This document shows positions 1-5,428 of a stretch of DNA of 6,542 bases, piece after piece. Source of the stretch: Caldifarciminota bacterium 4484_18 (GTDB taxonomy: Bacteria > Hydrothermota > UBA3073 > NMUJ01); NCBI GenBank assembly GCA_002256535.1, contig NMUJ01000066.1:1-6542 (forward strand). Direction: 5' to 3'. The notes under the pieces are model-generated. The model did no database searches and was not told where the DNA came from. It was given only the letters and a program-made list of their open reading frames with translations. The position numbers and the translations under genes are program-made. Numbering within the stretch: the stretch's first letter is position 1; every line of letters starts with the position of its first letter.

Positions 1-360
1 GCTATATTGATGATGATGGTGGTACGTAAGACACGTGAGATAGGTGTGCTACGTGCGTTGGGTATGACCAAGTATCGCATACGACGGTTGTTCATACTTG
101 AAGGGCTATGGCTTGGCATCACAGGTGTGGTGTTGGGCAATATTGTTGGGTTATTATTGTGCTATCTTCTGGGTAAGTACAGGTTTATACATCTGCCACC
201 TGAAATCTATAGTATACAGTACCTGCCGGTGGCGGTGGAGCCGTTTGATGTATTCTGGGTGTCAGCACTCACGCTGTTGTTGGCATTACTTGCATCCGTA
301 TATCCTGCGCAGCGGGCGGCTTCGTTGATGCCAGCCGAAGCCATAAGATATGCAGAATAG
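1..360 (+). CDS. LolC/LolE-type ABC transporter permease, C-terminal part (5' end outside window)
   Basis: This is the C-terminal end of an FtsX/MacB-like permease, most like the LolC/LolE subunits that lift lipoproteins out of the inner membrane with the LolD ATPase. The frame is already open at base 1, so the true start lies upstream and the ATG run near base 10 is internal. The visible part begins with the coupling segment KTREIGVLRALGMTKYRIR, followed by a membrane helix (about GLWLGITGVVLGNIVGLLLC). Next come a short periplasmic stretch with the LolC/E-like IYSIQYLPV motif and a last helix leading into the typical ending YPAQRAASLMPAEAIRYAE. The stop at 358-360 is embedded in the ribosome binding site of the next gene. 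Assignment to the permease family is firm. The Lol substrate (lipoprotein) is inferred from the IYxIxxLPV and YPAxxAAxxxPAEALRY signatures, and a more general efflux permease cannot be excluded. Confidence 0.88.
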   Translation, partial: AILMMMVVRKTREIGVLRALGMTKYRIRRLFILEGLWLGITGVVLGNIVGLLLCYLLGKYRFIHLPPEIYSIQYLPVAVEPFDVFWVSALTLLLALLASVYPAQRAASLMPAEAIRYAE

Positions 361-365
361 GAGGT
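359..365 (+). promoter_or_regulatory. Strong Shine-Dalgarno for the GH36-like gene
   Basis: AGGAGGT lies three bases before the ATG at 369 and overlaps the TAG stop of the upstream permease gene. This decides the start of the glycosidase gene and suggests translational coupling between the two. Confidence 0.75.
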
Positions 366-368
366 AAC

Positions 369-605
369 ATGAAGCTGAAGCTGGAAAATGTTGACAAAAT
401 AAGCGATAAGCTCTACAAGGGTAGGGCTAAGGAGTTTACGTTTCGTGTACCGGTGGTTGATGTGATGGATATTCTATCGAGTTTTGGCCAAAAGCACCTA
501 CCATGGAGTGACCGTCAAACCATAGGGCCACAACGTGGTATACCGTTGGTAATGTTTGTATCAAAGGATGGGCTTGCACGCTACAGTATAGGGGGCTGCT
601 GCTGA
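369..605 (+). CDS. GH36-like glycoside hydrolase, N-terminal fragment (frameshifted)
   Basis: This is the first part of a gene that continues in another frame at 610-1749. It starts at ATG 369 after a near-perfect ribosome binding site. The 78 residues look like a short N-terminal beta domain, ending ...FVSKDGLARYSIG and then a frame-specific GCC before a TGA stop at 603-605. Removing one G from the run at 591-595 converts the end to SIG-AAAEYVVKFEYRDP and joins it smoothly to the downstream frame. The merged protein would be about 459 residues. The fragment alone has no catalytic residues and would not be an enzyme. Whether the break is biological or a homopolymer sequencing error cannot be settled from this sequence. 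Confidence 0.7.
   Translation: MKLKLENVDKISDKLYKGRAKEFTFRVPVVDVMDILSSFGQKHLPWSDRQTIGPQRGIPLVMFVSKDGLARYSIGGCC
591..595 (+). other. Frameshift site in the GH36-like gene (five-G run)
   Basis: Here the coding frame changes from that of 369 to that of 610. With five Gs the upstream frame hits TGA within four codons; with four Gs it reads on through GCT GCT GCT GAA TAT GTG into the hydrolase domain. The downstream frame needs a net one-base deletion. Confidence 0.75.
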
Positions 606-609
606 ATAT

Positions 610-1749
610 GTGGTAAAATTTGAATACCGTGACCCGACAGAGGTTACTTTCTACGTGGGTGACGAACCTGCACATTGGCAAGCAGTGGTCGATGACTATA
701 GGGGATATGTGCGGGTTACGCCGATGAGTGCACCTGCAGCTGCTTATGAACCTACCTTCTGCTCGTGGTATGGTATACATCATCAGGTTAACCAGAGGTG
801 GTCACTGGATGCGATGAAGTTGATGCATGAACTGGGTGTCAGCACCTACATTATTGATGATGGGTGGTTCTTTCCCGAAAAGGGTGAATGGGGTAGCTAC
901 GTGAAGACAGGTGATTGGCGGGTGGTACACGAGAAGTTTCACAACCTCAACGCTATGGTAGCTGATATGCATGCCATGGGGTGTAGGGTATTGCTGTGGA
1001 TAGCACCGTTTATGGTGGGTAAGGAGAGCAACACGTACAAGAGTATGGCAAAATATCTGTGTGGGCCTGAGAACCGTCAGGTGAGGTGGTTAACCACCAA
1101 CGATGAGCATGCATTGAACCACGTTGTGGATACATGTGCGAGGTTGATCAATGATTACGGGATGGATGGGTTGAAGCTCGACTTCATTGATAGCCTACCT
1201 TATGGTGAAGCGAACGGGTTAGGTACTTTCTACGAGAGGTTGAAGTCGATGTTCCCGGATAAGGTATTTGAGTTACGTCAGATGTATGCAAATATATTTG
1301 CATCACAGTATGGGATGATATTCCGTGGGATAGATACGCCATTGGATTATTGGAGTAACCTATCCAACATGATACTGTTACGTACGTTTACACCTGAACC
1401 GCCACTACATATGGATTACCTGTACTGGCATTATGATGAGCATGAGGTTAACGTCGCACGTCATATGATGGTACCCACACATAAAGCGATCATCAGAAAG
1501 TGGCTGGATTTCTACAACGAACATCGTGATACGTTGCTTAATAAGGGGTTCAGGGTGCAGAAGCTAAACATCGTCGTGGGTGACCAGAGTAAACAGATCG
1601 TGGGATACTTTCAACCCGATATCGTTGAAGTAGAAGGTGCCGAACTCTACGTGTTGAACGGCAGTGAATCAGAAACCGTGATACTCAAGCGTGAAGGTAA
1701 GCACGAACTACATCGTGTACCGATAGGTGAGTATAAAGTAGTGAGATGA
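610..1749 (+). CDS. GH36-like (clan GH-D) glycoside hydrolase, catalytic fragment
   Basis: This is the catalytic (beta/alpha)8 part of a retaining glycosidase related to GH36 alpha-galactosidases. Motifs in fragment numbering are: FCSWYGIHHQ at 50-59 (first barrel strand); YIIDDGWF at 80-87; RVLLWIAPF at 126-134; and MDGLKLDFI at 185-193, where Asp191 fits the clan GH-D nucleophile. FRGIDTPLDYWSN follows at 238-250, where Asp242 or Asp246 is the likely acid/base. A small beta domain ends the protein (YVLNGSESETVILKREG). GTG 610 is not a natural start, because coding similarity continues upstream in the same frame to about 592 and then into the 369 frame. At about 459 residues the merged protein is short against the roughly 700 typical of bacterial GH36, closer to compact archaeal-type members. 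No signal peptide is visible, so it is probably cytoplasmic. The exact sugar is not known; alpha-galactoside is the best guess. Its end overlaps the cca start (ATGA). Confidence 0.75.
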   Translation: MVKFEYRDPTEVTFYVGDEPAHWQAVVDDYRGYVRVTPMSAPAAAYEPTFCSWYGIHHQVNQRWSLDAMKLMHELGVSTYIIDDGWFFPEKGEWGSYVKTGDWRVVHEKFHNLNAMVADMHAMGCRVLLWIAPFMVGKESNTYKSMAKYLCGPENRQVRWLTTNDEHALNHVVDTCARLINDYGMDGLKLDFIDSLPYGEANGLGTFYERLKSMFPDKVFELRQMYANIFASQYGMIFRGIDTPLDYWSNLSNMILLRTFTPEPPLHMDYLYWHYDEHEVNVARHMMVPTHKAIIRKWLDFYNEHRDTLLNKGFRVQKLNIVVGDQSKQIVGYFQPDIVEVEGAELYVLNGSESETVILKREGKHELHRVPIGEYKVVR

Positions 1750-2066
1750 GGGATAGGTTCGCGCAGCTGCTGAAACCATGGTCACCTTATCTACCTGATA
1801 GTGATATTTATCTGGTAGGCGGTACAGTACGTGATATTTTGATGGGTCGTGAGCCAAACGATTTCGATTTCGTCATCATCAAACAGGATGCTGCCACTGT
1901 AGCACGTGAATTCGCCCACCGTATAAGGGGGGTGGTTGTGGAGCTTGACCCCACCCGTAACGAGTATAGGGTGGTGAAACAACCATATACGTTTGATTTT
2001 GTGGGTGCTGACGAATCTGAAGCGACGCGACTTCACGGTGAATGCGATCGCCTACTCTGTACGTGA
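1746..2066 (+). CDS. cca: CCA-adding tRNA nucleotidyltransferase, N-terminal fragment (frameshifted)
   Basis: This is the start of a class II CCA-adding enzyme or poly(A)-polymerase-family nucleotidyltransferase, which adds or repairs the 3' CCA of tRNAs. It opens at ATG 1746, overlapping the previous stop as ATGA. The head domain is clear: YLVGGTVRD at 22-30 and DILMGREPNDFDFVI at 30-44. Asp39 and Asp41 are the expected metal-binding catalytic pair. The NEYRVV...YTFDFVG strand region follows at 72-87. After about residue 90 the frame runs into unrelated residues (ATRLHGECDRLLCT) and stops at 2066, while the family sequence continues in the next frame from about 2017. The fragment alone lacks the nucleotide-selecting and tRNA-binding parts. 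Confidence 0.82.
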   Translation: MRDRFAQLLKPWSPYLPDSDIYLVGGTVRDILMGREPNDFDFVIIKQDAATVAREFAHRIRGVVVELDPTRNEYRVVKQPYTFDFVGADESEATRLHGECDRLLCT

Positions 2067-3036
2067 AGGGGAGCTTATCGATATCGTGGGTGGTGTTAGA
2101 GATATCGGATCGATGCTGTTACGTCCTGTACGTGAGGTGAACCTACGTAACGACCCGTTACGTATACTGCGGGCGTTTAGGTTGCAGGCAGAATATGGGT
2201 TTAGGTTTGAGGAGGGGTTACCTAAGTTACTACGTAAGTATAGGGGGCTGTTGCGTATAGGTGAGGAGATGCGTCGCATACTGGCAGCATCTGCGGGTAA
2301 GGTGATACGTAGGATGGCAGAATATGAGGTGTTGGATGTGGTGTTACCTGAGATTAAGCCCATGCGTGGGTTGCCACATTTTAAGTTTCCAGTGGGGTCG
2401 TTACTGGAACACTCGTTATGGACGTTGGAGGAGGTGGAACGCTACCAGCCTACACGTGAGTGGGAAGCCAAGTACCTCGATGAGAAGTTATGGTTGGTGA
2501 AACTTGCTGGTTTGTTGCATGATGTGGCGAAACCCCAAACGTTACGTGAGGAAGGTAACGAGGTACACTTCTATGGGCACGATATTATAGGGGCAAGGAT
2601 TGTCAGGAAGAAGACGAAGGATGAGCTACGGCTAAGTAACGATGAGACAAAGGTAATATCCACTATTGTGCGGTTACATATGAGGCCACACCTGTTGATG
2701 GGCGAACCTGTACTTACACGACACGCTATGTGGCGACTGATACGTGATAGTGAAACCAACGATGGTATAGCATCGGGTGGCCGCCAGATAGATAAACTCA
2801 AACGTGTACGTGATTCAGTGTACAACCTGTATGAGGAGCTACAGAAGCCTAAACTGTCAAGATTGGTAACCGGTTACGACCTTATAGATATGGGGTTGAA
2901 GCCTGGCCCGATATTCAAGAAGATACTGGGTGAGGTTGAAGAGCTGCAGGTGGAGGGTATTATCACCACACGTGAGCAGGCGCTGAAGTATGTCAAAAAG
3001 AAAGTCGATGAGCTCAAAAGCAGTGGTAGAGTTTGA
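1993..3036 (+). CDS. cca: CCA-adding tRNA nucleotidyltransferase, main C-terminal fragment with HD domain
   Basis: This is the rest of the CCA-adding enzyme. True similarity begins at about 2017 with LKRRDFTVNAIAY (fragment residues 9-21), the motif around the ribose-binding loop. Next are IDIVGGVRDI (31-38), the RNA-binding-domain signature DPLRILRAFRLQAEYGF (54-70) and the helical neck region. An HD-type phosphohydrolase domain follows with His140 (LEHS), His176-Asp177 (LLHDVAKP), His196-Asp197 (YGHDIIGA), and His229 and His233. The tail contains the family ending LVTGYDLIDMGLKPGP (291-306). Joined to the N-terminal fragment it gives about 429 residues, normal for HD-containing bacterial Cca. 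The HD domain in such enzymes is linked to 2',3'-cyclic phosphodiesterase and phosphatase activity on tRNA ends. The TTG at 1993 is only the first possible start in this frame and is not a natural one. The stop at 3034-3036 abuts the yebC promoter. Confidence 0.88.
   Translation: MILWVLTNLKRRDFTVNAIAYSVREGELIDIVGGVRDIGSMLLRPVREVNLRNDPLRILRAFRLQAEYGFRFEEGLPKLLRKYRGLLRIGEEMRRILAASAGKVIRRMAEYEVLDVVLPEIKPMRGLPHFKFPVGSLLEHSLWTLEEVERYQPTREWEAKYLDEKLWLVKLAGLLHDVAKPQTLREEGNEVHFYGHDIIGARIVRKKTKDELRLSNDETKVISTIVRLHMRPHLLMGEPVLTRHAMWRLIRDSETNDGIASGGRQIDKLKRVRDSVYNLYEELQKPKLSRLVTGYDLIDMGLKPGPIFKKILGEVEELQVEGIITTREQALKYVKKKVDELKSSGRV
2011..2019 (+). other. cca: Frameshift / possible small deletion in cca
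   Basis: The upstream frame reads ...FDFVGADES and the downstream frame picks up at LKRRDFTVNAIAY, a net one-base forward shift. From family knowledge the segment between the DF strand and RRDFT usually holds a few more residues (of the type RGxxLEEDL). A small deletion, rather than a single inserted base, is therefore possible. Confidence 0.65.
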
Positions 3037-3058
3037 ACCATAAGCCAGTTGCTATAAT
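3031..3058 (+). promoter_or_regulatory. Predicted extended -10 sigma-70-type promoter for the yebC-ruv operon
   Basis: TGCTATAAT at 3050-3058 is a perfect extended -10 element (TG-N-TATAAT). A weak -35 match, GTTTGA at 3031-3036, lies 16 bases upstream and overlaps the cca stop. Transcription would start near 3065, giving a leader of about 85 nt before the yebC ATG at 3150. It sits in the only real intergenic gap of the window, upstream of the five-gene yebC-ruvCAB-ddl set. The weak -35 is tolerable because extended -10 promoters depend less on it. Confidence 0.6.
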
Positions 3059-3100
3059 TGACGGTAGCAGGGTTTCGCTCATATTTATTAGAGGATGGTG

Positions 3101-3126
3101 AGGTTTGGGTTACATCCCATAAACCT
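3101..3126 (+). promoter_or_regulatory. Leader stem-loop upstream of yebC
   Basis: AGGTTT at 3101-3106 plus GGG at 3107-3109 can pair with CCC at 3116-3118 and AAACCT at 3121-3126. The six-base loop is TTACAT, and an AT bulge lies on the 3' side. It falls within the predicted yebC leader RNA. No U-run follows, so it is not a standard intrinsic terminator. A regulatory role is only a possibility. Confidence 0.4.
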
Positions 3127-3139
3127 GGATAGTTTAAAC

Positions 3140-3145
3140 AGGGGG
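3140..3145 (+). promoter_or_regulatory. yebC ribosome binding site
   Basis: AGGGGG lies four bases before the ATG at 3150. It pairs with the anti-Shine-Dalgarno UCCUCC if one G-U wobble is allowed. The spacing is short but it supports ATG 3150, which also gives the family-standard N-terminus MSGHSKW. Confidence 0.55.
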
Positions 3146-3149
3146 TATC

Positions 3150-3920
3150 ATGTCAGGACATTCTAAATGGGCACAAATTAAGCATAAGAAAGCAAAGGTT
3201 GATGCACGACGGGGACAACTTTTCAGCAAACTTATACGTGAGATAACCATAGCGGCAAGGTTGGGTGGCGGTAACCCTGAAGATAACCCCAGGTTACGTA
3301 GCGCTATAGAGGCAGCGAAAGCTGCGAATATGCCCAAGGAAAATATAGAACGTGCAATCAAACGTGGTACAGGTGAGCTTGGTGGTGAAGCATTGGAAGA
3401 AGTGTATTACGAAGGTTATGCCCCCAATGGTGTGGCGTTACTTGTTAAAGTGGTTACAGATAACCGCAACCGTACCACAGCCGCTGTAAGGCACGTATTC
3501 TCCAAGTACGGAGGTAACCTCGGTAGCGCGGGCTGTGTGGCGTGGATGTTCCAGGATAAGGGGTTAATATACATCGACAAAACCGATGTAGCAGACGAGG
3601 ATACGTTGTTGGGGTTGGCACTTGAGGCAGGTGCTGAAGATGTGCGTGATGAGGGTGATACATTTGCGATAATTACAGCACCACAGGAGCTACATCAGGT
3701 GAAGGAGTTTCTCATCGAACATGGGGTTGAGGTTAGGAGTGCGGAGCTTACAAAGATACCACAGAGTACGATAAAGTTGGATGAAGCGACTGCATTTAAG
3801 GTGTTGAGATTGGTGGAGAAGCTTGAGGAGCTGGACGATGTCCAACAGGTATATGCCAACTTCGACATACCGGATGAGGTGATGCATAAGATTGCCGAGA
3901 GTATGGCTGCAGGTGTATGA
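3150..3920 (+). CDS. yebC: YebC/TACO1-family translation factor
   Basis: This is a full-length YebC/TACO1-family protein of 256 residues, close to the roughly 245-250 usual for the family. It starts with the invariant MSGHSKWAQIKHKK followed by DARRGQLFSKLIREI. Domain I continues to the conserved NMPKENIERAIKRGTGE (about 65-81), then the YEGYAPNGVALLV segment and GGNLGSAGCVAWMF (about 120-133), which is usually GGNLGxxGSVAWMF, so Cys replaces the common Ser. The family was long called transcriptional regulators; bacterial and mitochondrial work now points to a ribosome-associated factor that relieves stalling at proline-rich stretches. It is the first gene after the predicted promoter, and its TGA overlaps the ruvC ATG. 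Linkage of yebC to ruvC is common in bacteria, although no mechanistic link to recombination is established. Confidence 0.96.
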   Translation: MSGHSKWAQIKHKKAKVDARRGQLFSKLIREITIAARLGGGNPEDNPRLRSAIEAAKAANMPKENIERAIKRGTGELGGEALEEVYYEGYAPNGVALLVKVVTDNRNRTTAAVRHVFSKYGGNLGSAGCVAWMFQDKGLIYIDKTDVADEDTLLGLALEAGAEDVRDEGDTFAIITAPQELHQVKEFLIEHGVEVRSAELTKIPQSTIKLDEATAFKVLRLVEKLEELDDVQQVYANFDIPDEVMHKIAESMAAGV

Positions 3921-4387
3921 GGATTATCGGGGTGGATCCAGGTCAACGTACGGGGTTTGCTGTCATAGAGGGTGATAAGGTTATTAAATCAGGTGTCATA
4001 GATACAGGGGATGCCACATCTTATGAGGGGTTACAACACATATATGAGGGGATGGCTAAGGTGTTGGATGAAACTGCGCCTGATGTATTGGTATGTGAGT
4101 CGCTGTTTTATCACAAAAACATAAAGTCGTTGGTGAAGCTCGCCGAGACCAAAGCTGTGATATGTTTAGCAGCCATCCAGCACAGCATACCGGTGGTAGA
4201 GTATACACCACGTGAGATAAAGCTGGCAATCACAGGTAACGGTAACGCATCAAAGCAACAGGTACGATATATGGTGGAACAGATGTTTGGTATCAAGGTA
4301 GATGATGTGCATGTGGCGGACGCATTGGCGTCAGCTATATGTCATAGGGAGCGTACAGCACATAATGTTGGATTACGTGAAGGGTAA
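3917..4387 (+). CDS. ruvC: Holliday junction resolvase RuvC
   Basis: RuvC is the endonuclease that cuts four-way Holliday junctions symmetrically once RuvAB has positioned them. The 156-residue protein has the RNase H-like fold signatures: MRIIGVDPGQRTGFAVIE, with Asp7 as the first metal ligand; VLVCESLFYHKNIKS, with Glu61; and HVADALASAICH, with His132 and Asp135. His132 stands where E. coli RuvC has Asp138. A histidine at this position is known from Thermus thermophilus RuvC, so the active site looks complete (D-E-H-D). The protein is slightly shorter than the usual 160-175 residues, with a trimmed C-terminus. The ATG overlaps the yebC stop (ATGA), indicating coupled translation, and its last 23 bases overlap ruvA. 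Confidence 0.95.
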   Translation: MRIIGVDPGQRTGFAVIEGDKVIKSGVIDTGDATSYEGLQHIYEGMAKVLDETAPDVLVCESLFYHKNIKSLVKLAETKAVICLAAIQHSIPVVEYTPREIKLAITGNGNASKQQVRYMVEQMFGIKVDDVHVADALASAICHRERTAHNVGLREG

Positions 4388-4919
4388 GCTCAAACACAAG
4401 CAACGTAACAGGATAGTGGTGGAGGTGTTCAACGCCAGTCTCGGTATCAACGTCAGGGTGCCTGATAACTGGGTAGCTGAGCTTAACGTAGGTGATACCG
4501 TTTGCGTGTATCTATATATGATGGTACGTGAGAGTGGTATCGACCTGTATGGGTTTAGGGATATGCGGCAACGTGAGGTGTTCGAGGATATAATATCGGT
4601 ACCCAATGTGGGGCCAGAAACTGCGATACGGATACTGGCGGAGCTTAGTGTGGACGAGTTCACCCATATAGTGGGTAGCGGAAACGAGCGTATGTTGGCC
4701 TCTATCAGGGGGGTAGGCCCTAAGAAAGCGGAACGTATCATATTTCATCTACGTGATAAGTACAAGCTACCAGAACGGCGTGATGATTGGGATACTGCGG
4801 TGGAGGTGTTGACCAACCTCGGGTTTGAACGTCAAAAGGTGTGGAAAGTGTTGCAGGAGATCAACTGGAAGGATAAGGATTTAGAAGCTATCATCAAGGA
4901 GGCGTTAGCTAAGCTATGA
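4365..4919 (+). CDS. ruvA: Holliday junction branch-migration protein RuvA
   Basis: RuvA binds the open four-way junction as a tetramer and loads the RuvB motors. I place the start at ATG 4365 because it gives the normal RuvA opening (MLDYVKGKL, compare MIGxLxG) and a 184-residue protein; an AGGGAG ribosome binding site lies at 4346-4351. An ATG further upstream at 4302 would add residues that only shadow ruvC. Domain I (about 1-64) is the OB fold ending in YLYMMVRESGIDLYGF. Domain II carries two helix-hairpin-helix motifs, ISVPNVGPETAIRIL (77-91) and IRGVGPKKAERII (114-126). Domain III (about 142-184: WDTAVEVLTNLGF...IIKEALAKL) is the RuvB-binding arm, joined by a short linker. In the acidic pin (Glu55-Asp56 in E. 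coli) only the Glu is kept here (RES instead of RED). The stop overlaps the ruvB ATG. Confidence 0.95.
   Translation: MLDYVKGKLKHKQRNRIVVEVFNASLGINVRVPDNWVAELNVGDTVCVYLYMMVRESGIDLYGFRDMRQREVFEDIISVPNVGPETAIRILAELSVDEFTHIVGSGNERMLASIRGVGPKKAERIIFHLRDKYKLPERRDDWDTAVEVLTNLGFERQKVWKVLQEINWKDKDLEAIIKEALAKL
4896..4902 (+). promoter_or_regulatory. ruvB ribosome binding site inside the end of ruvA
   Basis: AAGGAGG lies 13 bases before ATG 4916. The spacer is long, but the ATGA overlap with ruvA makes re-initiation likely, and this start gives the expected RuvB N-terminus. Confidence 0.5.
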
Positions 4920-5428
4920 GACCCAACATCACACATCCGGGACGACTTGAGGGTGAGGAGGCGCTCGAACGTAGCTTACGACCGAAGATATTGGATGAGT
5001 TTATCGGTCAGCAGCAGCTTAAAGATAACCTACGTGTGTTTATATCAGCAGCCAAAAAGCGTAACGAGCCGATCGACCACCTATTGTTGTATGGGCCGCC
5101 GGGGTTGGGTAAGACCACGCTTGCACATATTGTAGCAAACGAGGTAGGTACTACTATCTATTCGGTGTCAGCACCTGCACTTGAGAAGCCGGGTGATCTG
5201 GTGGGCTTGTTGACGAAGTTGGGGCCACGTGATATACTGTTTATCGATGAGATACATAGGTTGAACCGCGTCATAGAGGAGTACCTCTATTCAGCGATGG
5301 AAGACTATAGGATTAGTATAGTGTTGGATAAAGGGCCGAATGCACGTGCGTTTAACTTGAGGTTGGCACCGTTCACACTTATAGGGGCGACGACGAGGTC
5401 GGGGTTGATATCGTCACCGTTGAGCTAA
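4916..5428 (+). CDS. ruvB: RuvB Holliday junction helicase, N-terminal AAA+ fragment (broken gene)
   Basis: RuvB is the hexameric AAA+ motor that pulls DNA through the RuvA-junction complex. This fragment holds the ATPase large domain: LRPKILDEFIGQ (21-32), Walker A GPPGLGKTT (60-68), Walker B LFIDEIHRLNRVIEEYLY (108-125), and the sensor 1 region FTLIGATTRSGLISSPL (153-169). Intact RuvB proteins continue with RDRFG, carrying the arginine finger. Here the sequence instead jumps after SPL to a Ser codon and a TAA at 5426-5428. The protein ends at 170 residues against about 330-345 for the family. Walker A and B are intact, but without the arginine finger, small AAA domain and winged helix it should not work as a motor. 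The ATG overlaps the ruvA stop. Confidence 0.9.
   Translation: MRPNITHPGRLEGEEALERSLRPKILDEFIGQQQLKDNLRVFISAAKKRNEPIDHLLLYGPPGLGKTTLAHIVANEVGTTIYSVSAPALEKPGDLVGLLTKLGPRDILFIDEIHRLNRVIEEYLYSAMEDYRISIVLDKGPNARAFNLRLAPFTLIGATTRSGLISSPLS
5421..5425 (+). other. ruvB: Internal deletion junction in ruvB
   Basis: SPL (ending at 5422) is followed, after a single leftover base, by ANRLLKRVRDF from 5424. From remembered E. coli RuvB, about 50 residues (RDRFG... to ...RGTPRI) normally lie between them, so roughly 150 bases are missing and the frame is shifted by one. The lost part includes the arginine finger and the GTPR sensor 2 motif. Confidence 0.8.

Noticed and set aside
591..612. Programmed +1 frameshift in the GH36-like gene (stop TGA right at the break, as in prfB).
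   Set aside because: There is no internal Shine-Dalgarno-like stimulator or CUU-UGA type site. A one-base homopolymer error explains it more simply, and such enzymes are not known to use recoding.
436..783. Minus-strand reading frame opposite the GH36-like gene.
   Set aside because: It spans the frameshift on the opposite strand but has no recognisable protein features; it is a shadow of the real gene.
3058..3087. Second promoter with -35 TTGACG at 3058-3063 and a -10 near 3080-3087.
   Set aside because: The -35 is good but the possible -10 boxes (CATATT, TATTTA) match poorly. The overlapping TGCTATAAT element is much better.
3132..3139. Eight-base palindrome GTTTAAAC upstream of yebC.
   Set aside because: It is short, single and AT-rich, so expected by chance; there is no second copy to suggest an operator.
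3095..3166. Short reading frame of 23 codons in the yebC leader that overlaps the yebC start (possible leader peptide).
   Set aside because: Its AGAGG is directly adjacent to the ATG with no usable spacing, and no attenuation-like codon run is present. Chance is enough to explain it.
4302..4364. Longer ruvA starting at ATG 4302.
   Set aside because: The extra residues lie wholly within ruvC in another frame and do not resemble RuvA. ATG 4365 gives the normal N-terminus.
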